From Desulfobacterales bacterium CG23_combo_of_CG06-09_8_20_14_all_51_8 (GTDB lineage: Bacteria; Desulfobacterota; Desulfobacteria; Desulfobacterales; Desulfosalsimonadaceae), in NCBI GenBank assembly GCA_002772195.1, contig PCSG01000190.1, positions 1 through 5,797 on the forward strand: 5,797 nucleotides of DNA. Direction: 5' to 3'. The notes beneath the pieces are model-generated. The model worked only from the letters and a program-made list of their open reading frames with translations, was not told where the DNA came from and made no database searches. This document shows, in pieces, positions 1-4,557 of the stretch; position 1 is the stretch's first letter, and each line of letters begins with the position of its first letter. The position numbers were made by a program, and so were the translations under genes.

Positions 1-955
1 CCGATTCTTCATCCACTGCCGATGCTTTTTCCGCTGCCGATTCTTTCTCAGCCACGGCAGGGGCCGCCAGCGGTGTCTCCGGCGATTTCGCCGGCTGGTT
101 TTGCACCAGATCCATCAGTCCTTTTGAAAGCAGCGCCCGGGCATGTTTGTCCCGCTCCTTGCTGGTGGGACTCCCCATGACGACGGCGATGGCGCGGACA
201 TTGTTTTTTTGGGCTGTGGCGGCGATGGAAAACCCGGCTGCGCTGAAATAACCGGTTTTGAGGCCGTCACATCCTTCAAAATCTCTGAGCAGATGATTGT
301 GGGTGCGCATGATAAACGGCTCCGGCGCATCCGGCCGGAACTCCCGGAGCTGGGTGGACGTGTATTTCAAGGCTTCCGGATATTTCAACAGCTCCCGGCT
401 GAGCAGCGCCATATCCTGGGCCGTGGTGACATCCGGCTGCTGGTTTTTTCCGGGCGGCAGGCCGTGAACGGAATGGAATTCACTGTTTTTCATGCCGATT
501 TCCGCAGCTTTTTTGTTCATCAGGTCCACAAAACCTTCCATACCGCCGGCGTAATGCTCCGCCAGGGCCAGGGCCGCATCATTGGCGGACTGGACCATCA
601 TGGCATAAATCAGCTCATCCACCGGAAACACTTCCTTTTCCTTTAAATATACCTGGGAACCGCCCATGCGGGAAACCCCGGCCGATATGGTGACCGGGTC
701 CGTAAGAGAAATTCGCCCGGCCTTTACCGCATCCAGAATCACCAGCAGGTTCATCAGCTTGATCATGCTGGCCGGGTACCCTTTGGCATCCGCCTGGTCT
801 TCAAAAATCACCCGGCCGGTATCTGCATCGATCAGCACCGCCCCCAGATACGGACTTTTAGAAACTTTATTGAGCCCGAAGGCCGGTGTGATGGTCCCGA
901 TAAAAACGACGATAGCAAGCGCGCAGATGCCTGTGACAGAAAATGATTTTCCCAT
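1..955 (-). CDS. D-alanyl-D-alanine carboxypeptidase, peptidase S11 (DacA/PBP5-like), 3' end outside window
   Basis: This is a penicillin-binding DD-carboxypeptidase that removes the terminal D-Ala from peptidoglycan stem peptides in the periplasm. All three active-site motifs are visible: SxxK as S63-M-I-K66 (Ile where the family often has Thr), SxN as S123-A-N125, and K233-T-G235. Residues 1-28 form a signal peptide ending near A-F-G. The catalytic domain runs to about residue 280. After it, where PBP5 has its beta-rich C-terminal domain, the visible 35-40 residues are instead a Pro/Ala/Glu/Ser-rich linker, and the frame is still open at the window edge, so the protein is at least 318 residues. 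What follows the linker cannot be seen. The ATG at 955 is the only early in-frame start. It is preceded by AAGGA two bases away and by a better GGAAGGGAG about 13 bases upstream. A strong promoter lies just upstream, so this is probably the first gene of its transcript. The family is near certain; the paralogue (dacA, dacC, dacD) is not. Confidence 0.95.
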   Translation of the reverse strand, partial: MGKSFSVTGICALAIVVFIGTITPAFGLNKVSKSPYLGAVLIDADTGRVIFEDQADAKGYPASMIKLMNLLVILDAVKAGRISLTDPVTISAGVSRMGGSQVYLKEKEVFPVDELIYAMMVQSANDAALALAEHYAGGMEGFVDLMNKKAAEIGMKNSEFHSVHGLPPGKNQQPDVTTAQDMALLSRELLKYPEALKYTSTQLREFRPDAPEPFIMRTHNHLLRDFEGCDGLKTGYFSAAGFSIAATAQKNNVRAIAVVMGSPTSKERDKHARALLSKGLMDLVQNQPAKSPETPLAAPAVAEKESAAEKASAVDEES

Positions 956-978
956 AATCCTTAACAGCTCCCTTCCTT

Positions 979-999
979 AAACCGGTTTTATGTTTAAAC
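979..999. promoter_or_regulatory. two adjacent palindromes in the carboxypeptidase leader
   Basis: AAACCGGTTT (979-988) and GTTTAAAC (992-999) are perfect palindromes separated by three bases. They lie between the predicted transcription start and the ribosome binding site. They may be operator half-sites. No regulator family is recognised, so this is only a candidate. Confidence 0.25.
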
Positions 1000-1005
1000 G
1001 GGGGG

Positions 1006-1035
1006 AGTATAGCGACAATTTTTTGCCGGTGTCAA
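1006..1035 (-). promoter_or_regulatory. sigma70 promoter for the carboxypeptidase gene
   Basis: Read on the minus strand, TTGACA (1030-1035) is a perfect -35 box, followed by an 18-base spacer and TATACT (1006-1011), five of six for the -10 box. The predicted start of transcription is near 999-1000, giving a leader of about 45 bases before the ATG at 955. Confidence 0.85.
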
Positions 1036-1049
1036 GAAAGTCCCCGGCA
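1024..1049. repeat. inverted repeat TGCCGG-N14-CCGGCA around the -35 box
   Basis: The arms TGCCGG (1024-1029) and CCGGCA (1044-1049) are perfect reverse complements. They bracket the -35 hexamer of the carboxypeptidase promoter, and the arm centres are 20 bp apart, about two helical turns. The position suits an operator for a dimeric repressor, but six-base arms could arise by chance. Confidence 0.4.
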
Positions 1050-1093
1050 CTAAAAACCGCTTCATGAATGAAAATCTCTATCTTTTTTTAGTT

Positions 1094-1159
1094 TTTTATC
1101 ATAAAATCAAGAAATTAAATTTCTGGCGCCAAAACAGCGAACGCCAGAGATAAATTTTT
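1094..1159 (+). promoter_or_regulatory. AT-rich leader with stacked palindromes and a hairpin
   Basis: The 221-base spacer between the divergent starts at 955 and 1177 holds three dyads on its right side. TTTTAT-C-ATAAAA spans 1094-1106. AGAAATT-A-AATTTCT spans 1110-1124. TCTGGCG (1122-1128) pairs with CGCCAGA (1142-1148) across a 13-base loop and is followed ten bases later by a TTTTT run at 1155-1159. TAAAAT at 1102-1107 could be a -10 box for the rightward genes, but no convincing -35 box is present. The GC hairpin could be a weak attenuator or leader structure. Confidence 0.3.
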
Positions 1160-1176
1160 CCCAGCAAAGACAAATA

Positions 1177-1341
1177 ATGAAATCATTCGGGCGTGTTCTA
1201 TCCTTTCTGATGATGATGCTTGCGCCTGCATCTGGGCATGTTTTTCAGCATCATTCTGAGATTTCAGTACCTGTTATAACATGGGAACCCCCGGTTGCCA
1301 GCGGATTTCGGGGCTTTATGAAAATTGTGAAAGGCATGTAA
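1177..1341 (+). CDS. small candidate exported peptide, 54 aa, unknown function
   Basis: The product is not recognised. The reading frame begins at an ATG with a signal-peptide-like start: MKSFGR, then a hydrophobic run of Leu, Met and Phe, then APASGHVF. Its tail contains TWEPP and ends VKGM. Its stop (TAA, 1339-1341) lies one base before the ATG of the next gene, so the two could be translationally coupled. Against it, the start has no clear Shine-Dalgarno sequence, and its codons are poorer in GC at third positions than those of its neighbours. It may be a true small secreted or membrane peptide, a regulatory leader peptide, or a chance frame. I saw nothing better on the opposite strand across this stretch. 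Confidence 0.4.
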   Translation: MKSFGRVLSFLMMMLAPASGHVFQHHSEISVPVITWEPPVASGFRGFMKIVKGM

Positions 1342-1342
1342 A

Positions 1343-2128
1343 ATGAAAAAACGGATTTTACGACGCACTGTTTTTGGGGGCATCCTGCTGCTGTCGCTCC
1401 TGTCCGCAGCACAGGCCCCGGCGGATATCATCATTTTAAAAAACGGGCAAATCCTCCGGGATGTGACAGTCCGGGACGAAGGCGACACCCTGTATTGTGA
1501 AAATGAAACCCAGTCCTTTTATATCAACAAGCAGACGGTGCAAAACATCATCCGCACCGGCCCGCGGACATTGCCCGAACAAGCCCGGGAGTTCGTCACG
1601 TTTCTGCCTGAGCGGGCCCGACGGTTTGCCCATGATTATCAAGCCTTTTCCTTTATGATTCTCCTCGTTCTTTTGGTGCCGGCGGCCCTGATCGTCTTTA
1701 AATTCCTTTGGATCAATCTCAAACCAGCCGTCCGGGAAGGGGCGCGGCGCAAAGACATTGTCCGGGCCGTCAGGCACCTGGACGCGGACGAGCAGTCGGT
1801 TTTGCGGGAATTTTACATTCAGGAGGCCAACACCCTGGAAATGCCGGTGGAGGATAGGGTGGTGGCCGGATTGATCAAAAAAGGAATTCTTCAGACCACC
1901 CGGGACAAAGGCGAGTATGCCAGCTGCGGGCTGATGCTGCCGGTTATTCTCTCAGCAACGGCGCAAAAGCACGTCAAGCCGTCAAAAATCGGCATGCCGG
2001 CGGATATAAAGGACCCCGCGGCCCGGGAAAAACTGGCCAAAACCCGGCCGGCCTATATGTATGAACTGGCGGGGTTTTATAAGTCCCTGGAAACGAAGGC
2101 GCGGATAAGTAGTGACGGTGCCGGTTGA
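1343..2128 (+). CDS. membrane protein with signal peptide, small beta domain, one TM and a SieB-like cytoplasmic domain
   Basis: The 261-residue product has four visible parts. Residues 1-27 are a Sec signal peptide (MKKRILRR, Leu-rich core, cleavage near AQA or APA). Residues 28-72 form a small beta-type domain (IIILKNGQ, then V-T-V and F-Y-I-N-K strands) of the kind often found in exported proteins with an 'LKNG' start. Residues 102-124 are a transmembrane helix. Residues 125-261 should be cytoplasmic. The stretch around 146-210 (LDADEQSVLREF, then VVAGLIKKGIL and a later P-V-I-L-S) recalls the C-terminal domain of phage superinfection-exclusion protein SieB as I remember it; this is a family resemblance, not a search result. 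GAAAGG (1329-1334) sits eight bases before the ATG and supports the start. The gene converges on the PilZ gene with 30 bases between the stops and no clear terminator. Coding is almost certain; function is unknown. Confidence 0.88.
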   Translation: MKKRILRRTVFGGILLLSLLSAAQAPADIIILKNGQILRDVTVRDEGDTLYCENETQSFYINKQTVQNIIRTGPRTLPEQAREFVTFLPERARRFAHDYQAFSFMILLVLLVPAALIVFKFLWINLKPAVREGARRKDIVRAVRHLDADEQSVLREFYIQEANTLEMPVEDRVVAGLIKKGILQTTRDKGEYASCGLMLPVILSATAQKHVKPSKIGMPADIKDPAAREKLAKTRPAYMYELAGFYKSLETKARISSDGAG

Positions 2129-2158
2129 TAGAAAAAAACAAACAGATAATCCGGCTGG

Positions 2159-2542
2159 TCAGGCTTCGGAAATATCCTCAATCGTTGCATGGGTTTTTAA
2201 AAAAAACGCCAATTGGTCGGCCTGTTCTTTGCTCATCCTCTGGAATTGAACGCTCACCCGGCTTTTAACAAACGGCATGAAAAACCCTTTACTGTCCACC
2301 TTGGCTTCTGAAATTTTCTTTGATGGAATGTCTTTTAAATAAAACACCCGACCGGCGATAAAAATATCCGTATCAAATACTTCCGGAATTTTTTCCGCGT
2401 TGGCAATGGTGATCAATGAAACCCCGCCCTTGCTGATATTCTTGATTTTGCATAAAATTTTAGCACCATTTTCAATATACGCAAATGACGCGTCCCGAAC
2501 CCGAAACCGCTGATGCATTCGTCGGTCCATAGGATTTCCCAT
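2159..2542 (-). CDS. PilZ-domain protein (likely c-di-GMP receptor)
   Basis: This is a 127-residue, essentially single-domain PilZ protein, probably cytoplasmic. Both parts of the c-di-GMP signature are present: R8-x-x-x-R12 (preceded by R7) and N35-x-S37-x-x-G40. The rest fits a compact PilZ barrel (residues 14-102) with a C-terminal helix (about 103-118). An upstream in-frame ATG pair would add eight residues, but the ATG at 2542 has a clean GGAGG (2551-2555) eight bases upstream, so I start there. The gene follows the DUF2914 gene on the same strand, 118 bases away, and may share its transcript. PilZ proteins of this size usually change activity or partners when c-di-GMP binds; the partner cannot be read from sequence, but the neighbouring membrane protein is a candidate. 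Confidence 0.93.
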   Translation of the reverse strand: MGNPMDRRMHQRFRVRDASFAYIENGAKILCKIKNISKGGVSLITIANAEKIPEVFDTDIFIAGRVFYLKDIPSKKISEAKVDSKGFFMPFVKSRVSVQFQRMSKEQADQLAFFLKTHATIEDISEA

Positions 2543-2550
2543 GATCGTGC

Positions 2551-2555
2551 CCTCC
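2551..2555 (-). promoter_or_regulatory. ribosome binding site that fixes the PilZ start
   Basis: GGAGG on the minus strand lies eight bases before the ATG at 2542. It overlaps the coding frame that would result from the upstream ATGs (2566, 2563), which themselves lack a Shine-Dalgarno sequence and are preceded only by an A/T-rich run. Confidence 0.7.
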
Positions 2556-2587
2556 GTTCCCATCATAAATTTTTTTTTAACCTTCCC

Positions 2588-2606
2588 GGTTTTCCCCGGG
2601 AAAACC
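2588..2606. repeat. 19-bp near-perfect palindrome between the DUF2914 and PilZ genes
   Basis: GGTTTTCCC and GGGAAAACC flank one central C. The overlapping arms TTCCCGG (2583-2589) and CCGGGAA (2596-2602) can form an alternative hairpin with a six-base loop. There is no T-run after it on either strand, so it is not a standard intrinsic terminator. A protein-binding site or an mRNA-processing or stability hairpin between cotranscribed genes are both possible. Confidence 0.5.
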
Positions 2607-2662
2607 AGCGGGAGATGGGGACCATTACACCGTTACCCCACGGCAGATTAATTTCTCCCGCT
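2607..2662. repeat. nested inverted repeat at the 3' end of the DUF2914 gene
   Basis: AGCGGGAGA (2607-2615) is the exact reverse complement of TCTCCCGCT (2654-2662), which overlaps the DUF2914 stop codon. Inside it, TGGGG (2616-2620) pairs with CCCCA (2636-2640). In RNA this gives a two-part stem with an internal loop on one side. There is no T-run, so termination here would not be simple. Confidence 0.4.
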
Positions 2663-3500
2663 AAAAAACCACTGTAAATTCGGTCTGGGAAAGAATCTCC
2701 CCTTTCCCTGTAAGCACATCCACTCGCCACTGGCCGGCCTCGAGGGGATGCTTGAGGGAGATATTGCTCCATGTCCGAGTCTGCGCATGGCGAATGTCCA
2801 GGCGGACGGTCCAATATCGGCGGCCGTTATGATAATAGACATGACGCAGGGTCTGAGGCGTATCCTTTGATCGCACATCCATCCAGACATGGGGGTTTTC
2901 CCCTTTGCCAATGGAAAACACCTTCTGCCGGGACACGGGCCGGCGGTCGCCGACGTCCCGGCAGGTGACTATTTCCGCGATGCGGATATGGGGATTTGCG
3001 GAAAGGGATTCTGCGGTTGATGCGGATGCCGGTTTCCCCGCAAGGCCGGGGCGGGGTTCCAAGAGCCGAGTCGGATCCGCGGCGGTGTTTTTTTCTAAAG
3101 ATTTTAACCCTGGGGCCGGGCGTAGAAAAGACGGCGTCTGTGGCATCTTTTCCCGAACCGGGGGGATGCCGTCGTCGACGGGTTCGGATGATGTAATGGG
3201 TCCCGGCGGTCCTTCTTCTATGGAGGCCTGCTGATTGACCGCTTTTTGATCATTTACGGAAGTATCTGTTTGCTGAGACGAACTCCGGGTGACGGCCACG
3301 GAATGGGAAGCATACCGAACAGAGTCCGGAACCGGCGTGGAAAGGTACCTGTAAAAAATCCCCCGCGCGCAGACCAGGGCCAGCATCACGCCCAAAAAAC
3401 GGATCCGGGCGATTTTTTTCACATGCTCCTTGGCATCCACCACGGCCCGGAATTTTTCCATAACCTCCCGGTCCCTTTTTTCAATCGTATATCGATCCAT
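2661..3500 (-). CDS. DUF2914 protein with N-terminal membrane anchor
   Basis: The C-terminal 108 residues match the DUF2914 pattern: an ICR-like V-T-C180-R181, an H220-x-Y-Y-x-x-G turn, then R-T-W244-S245 and G256-Q-W-R-V-D-V, ending T-V-V-F. The biochemical role of the family is unknown. Before it come a charged cytoplasmic N-terminus (1-34), one transmembrane helix (about 35-53) and a long low-complexity linker rich in Pro, Ser, Gln and Glu (about 55-170). This topology puts the DUF2914 domain outside the inner membrane. The start is uncertain. The longest frame begins with a GTG at 3578 that falls between the promoter boxes, so it is unlikely. I use the ATG at 3500, which follows GGCGG directly. 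The ATG at 3461, with GGAGG two bases upstream, would give 266 residues. The PilZ gene follows on the same strand. Confidence 0.87.
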   Translation of the reverse strand: MDRYTIEKRDREVMEKFRAVVDAKEHVKKIARIRFLGVMLALVCARGIFYRYLSTPVPDSVRYASHSVAVTRSSSQQTDTSVNDQKAVNQQASIEEGPPGPITSSEPVDDGIPPVREKMPQTPSFLRPAPGLKSLEKNTAADPTRLLEPRPGLAGKPASASTAESLSANPHIRIAEIVTCRDVGDRRPVSRQKVFSIGKGENPHVWMDVRSKDTPQTLRHVYYHNGRRYWTVRLDIRHAQTRTWSNISLKHPLEAGQWRVDVLTGKGEILSQTEFTVVF

Positions 3501-3528
3501 CCGCCAGAAACCCGTTGTTGCGGGAACC

Positions 3529-3548
3529 TGTCCATGCATGTCCATGCA
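3529..3548. repeat. two perfect tandem copies of the 10-mer TGTCCATGCA
   Basis: The 10-mer occurs twice back to back, one helical turn apart. It lies in the predicted leader of the DUF2914 gene, between its promoter and the chosen start. It could be a pair of regulator half-sites or chance slippage. It also creates the spurious upstream Met codons of the longest reading frame. Confidence 0.55.
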
Positions 3549-3562
3549 GGCAGAAAAATTGA

Positions 3563-3591
3563 AGATTATGTATACCACAAAAAACCATCAA
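3563..3591 (-). promoter_or_regulatory. candidate promoter for the DUF2914 gene
   Basis: On the minus strand TTGATG (3586-3591) matches four of six -35 positions. It is followed by TAATCT at 17 bases (3563-3568) or the better CATAAT at 15 bases (3565-3570). The stretch is AT-rich and lies just past the leftward terminator at 3605-3635, where a promoter for the next leftward gene is expected. The boxes are imperfect. Confidence 0.4.
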
Positions 3592-3604
3592 TATAAAGAA
3601 ATAT

Positions 3605-3635
3605 AAAAAAACATGTCTGAATTCGCCAGAGACAT
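3605..3635 (-). terminator. second leftward intrinsic terminator (weaker)
   Basis: On the minus strand ATGTCT and AGACAT form a six-base stem around an 11-base loop. After one G there is a run of seven T (3605-3611). The stem is short, but the T-run is good. It would back up the terminator at 3699-3726 and shield the DUF2914 promoter. Confidence 0.5.
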
Positions 3636-3698
3636 TTCATCCGGTCATGGTTGGCGGGATAGAAGGACGCGAAATTGTGGCAGAGGATGAGGACCGTG

Positions 3699-3726
3699 AA
3701 AAACGGGTATCCCGACTCAATACCCG
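3699..3726 (-). terminator. leftward intrinsic terminator of the small membrane-protein gene
   Basis: On the minus strand CGGGTAT and ATACCCG form a perfect seven-base stem around a nine-base loop, followed directly by five T (3699-3703). The stem begins four bases after the stop codon of the small gene at 3731-3889. This position strongly supports that gene as a transcribed unit. Confidence 0.75.
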
Positions 3727-3730
3727 CCTT

Positions 3731-3889
3731 CTATTTGGACGGGAAAATCCATCCGAGGAAAACACTGATGATAAACAGAATCCTATCCCAATGGCCGCCG
3801 GAAACTCGCCTTGCGCCGCCTGATCTGTTTTTCCGGAATCGGATTTCCTTTATTGTGATTTTGATAAGGTCCATAAAGTTTTTAAACAT
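3731..3889 (-). CDS. small basic single-TM protein, 52 aa, unknown function
   Basis: The product is not recognised. It starts MFKNFMDLIK, continues with a strongly basic middle (R, K and two Gly-Gly pairs, about residues 14-36) and ends with a hydrophobic segment (about 37-50: I-L-F-I-I-S-V-F-L-G-W-I-F) and the tail P-S-K. One membrane pass with a cytoplasmic basic face is likely. Support for the gene is the intrinsic terminator only four bases after the TAG stop, and the way it fills an otherwise empty 540-base gap. The start is uncertain: an in-frame ATG two codons upstream (3895) would give 54 residues, and only a weak AAGAAG precedes the 3889 ATG. It is divergent from the TPR gene. A weak minus-strand promoter (TTTCTG, 17 bases, TATTAA) may lie just upstream, overlapping the TPR promoter zone. 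Confidence 0.65.
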   Translation of the reverse strand: MFKNFMDLIKITIKEIRFRKNRSGGARRVSGGHWDRILFIISVFLGWIFPSK

Positions 3890-3922
3890 GAGCATCTTCT
3901 TTTTTAATAAGGTGATATCAAA

Positions 3923-3952
3923 TTGACAGAAAGGGGAATTCCGTCTTATAGT
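3923..3952 (+). promoter_or_regulatory. strong sigma70 promoter for the TPR gene
   Basis: TTGACA (3923-3928) is a perfect -35 box. After an 18-base spacer comes TATAGT (3947-3952), five of six for the -10 box. AT-rich sequence upstream (3896-3922) could act as an UP element. The spacer contains the palindrome GGAATTCC (3935-3942), a possible repressor site. Transcription should start near 3959, giving a leader of about 80 bases. Confidence 0.8.
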
Positions 3953-4011
3953 GGTCCCGTTCAGGTGGGATGAATTGTCCGTCCGCCGATGTTCAAATTT
4001 TCAAAACCATC

Positions 4012-4036
4012 ATAGAAGGATTTCTATTTCAGGAGG
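4012..4036 (+). promoter_or_regulatory. leader hairpin and strong ribosome binding site of the TPR gene
   Basis: ATAGAA (4012-4017) pairs with TTCTAT (4022-4027) around the loop GGAT. Three bases later comes AGGAGG (4031-4036), four bases before the ATG at 4041. The hairpin is AT-rich and weak. It leaves the Shine-Dalgarno sequence free, so it more likely affects mRNA stability than blocks translation. The ribosome binding site firmly sets the start. Confidence 0.55.
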
Positions 4037-4040
4037 GTTT

Positions 4041-4541
4041 ATGAAACGATCTGTTTTAACTCAATCAATTCTTGTATTCCTGGCTGTCTGCCTGATCTCG
4101 GCAACGGGATTTTGCGAAGACACGAACATTATCTTCAAACACGACCAGACCGGCGTCGCCAACGAAGTCAACCAGATGAAAGACTTCGATTTTACACTTC
4201 AGGAGCGGGAACGGGACCGCATGAAGCAGTGGAATATTGAAGACTCCACAGAGGCTTTGAAAGTGGGGGATGTCTACTATGAAAAGGGCGAGCTGGAAGA
4301 CGCGATTTTCTTTTACCAGATCGCCATCAAAATAGATCCCGCCAACACCGAGGCCCACCAGAAATACATTTCGGCCCGCAACGATGAACAGGCCAAAGTC
4401 AGCCCCCGCTATCACCGGGCCATGGAATATTACCGCAAGGGCATGAAAGAAAAAGCCGTTGATGAACTGACCGCCGAGATCAAGGAAAATCCGGACAACG
4501 AGGCGGCCCGGATCAAGCTGAACGAAATAGAAAGCGAGTAA
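4041..4541 (+). CDS. exported TPR-repeat protein, 166 aa
   Basis: Residues 1-25 form a Sec signal peptide (MKRSVLTQ, a hydrophobic core, then ATGFC), so the protein acts in the periplasm. Cys25 lacks a proper lipobox because Phe24 stands at -1, so lipidation is unlikely. After a charged spacer (26-68) come two tetratricopeptide repeats: about 71-104 (E-A-L-K-V-G-D-x-Y-Y, then A-I-x-F-Y-Q-x-A-I-x-I-D-P) and about 124-157 (Y-H-R-A-M-E-Y-Y, then K-A-V-D-E-L, ending N-P-D-N). Two repeats are few for a stable superhelix, so it probably binds a partner or dimerises. The frame stays open upstream of the ATG, but AGGAGG and the signal peptide fix the start. It has its own strong promoter and converges on the acyltransferase gene with 16 bases between the stops. 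The partner is unknown. Confidence 0.92.
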   Translation: MKRSVLTQSILVFLAVCLISATGFCEDTNIIFKHDQTGVANEVNQMKDFDFTLQERERDRMKQWNIEDSTEALKVGDVYYEKGELEDAIFFYQIAIKIDPANTEAHQKYISARNDEQAKVSPRYHRAMEYYRKGMKEKAVDELTAEIKENPDNEAARIKLNEIESE

Positions 4542-4557
4542 TCCCCGGGGTTCCTCT

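Noticed and set aside
143..980. Open frames on the plus strand (143-646, 666-980) and at 115-330 on the minus strand
   Set aside because: They lie inside the carboxypeptidase gene, whose active-site motifs and signal peptide are unmistakable in its own frame.
1264..1777. Minus-strand frames at 1264-1488 and 1436-1777
   Set aside because: They overlap the SieB-like gene antisense and show no protein-like features or ribosome binding sites.
2129..2158. A shared terminator between the SieB-like and PilZ genes
   Set aside because: The minus strand has a T-rich run after the PilZ stop, but I could find no convincing stem before it.
2563..3596. Other frames across the DUF2914 gene on both strands
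   Set aside because: They are shadows: they have Arg/Gly/Pro-rich compositions typical of off-frame reading, while the DUF2914 motifs are intact in the chosen frame.
3647..3823. Plus-strand 58-residue frame with an EDREKR-x4-LNTRLLF stretch recalling a PilZ N-terminus
   Set aside because: It has no ribosome binding site, covers the leftward terminator and runs antisense to the better supported small membrane-protein gene.
3675..3926. Plus-strand 83-residue frame with a hydrophobic C-terminus
   Set aside because: It starts with TTG without a ribosome binding site, spans the terminator hairpin and ends inside the -35 box of the TPR promoter; its hydrophobic end comes from AT-rich DNA.
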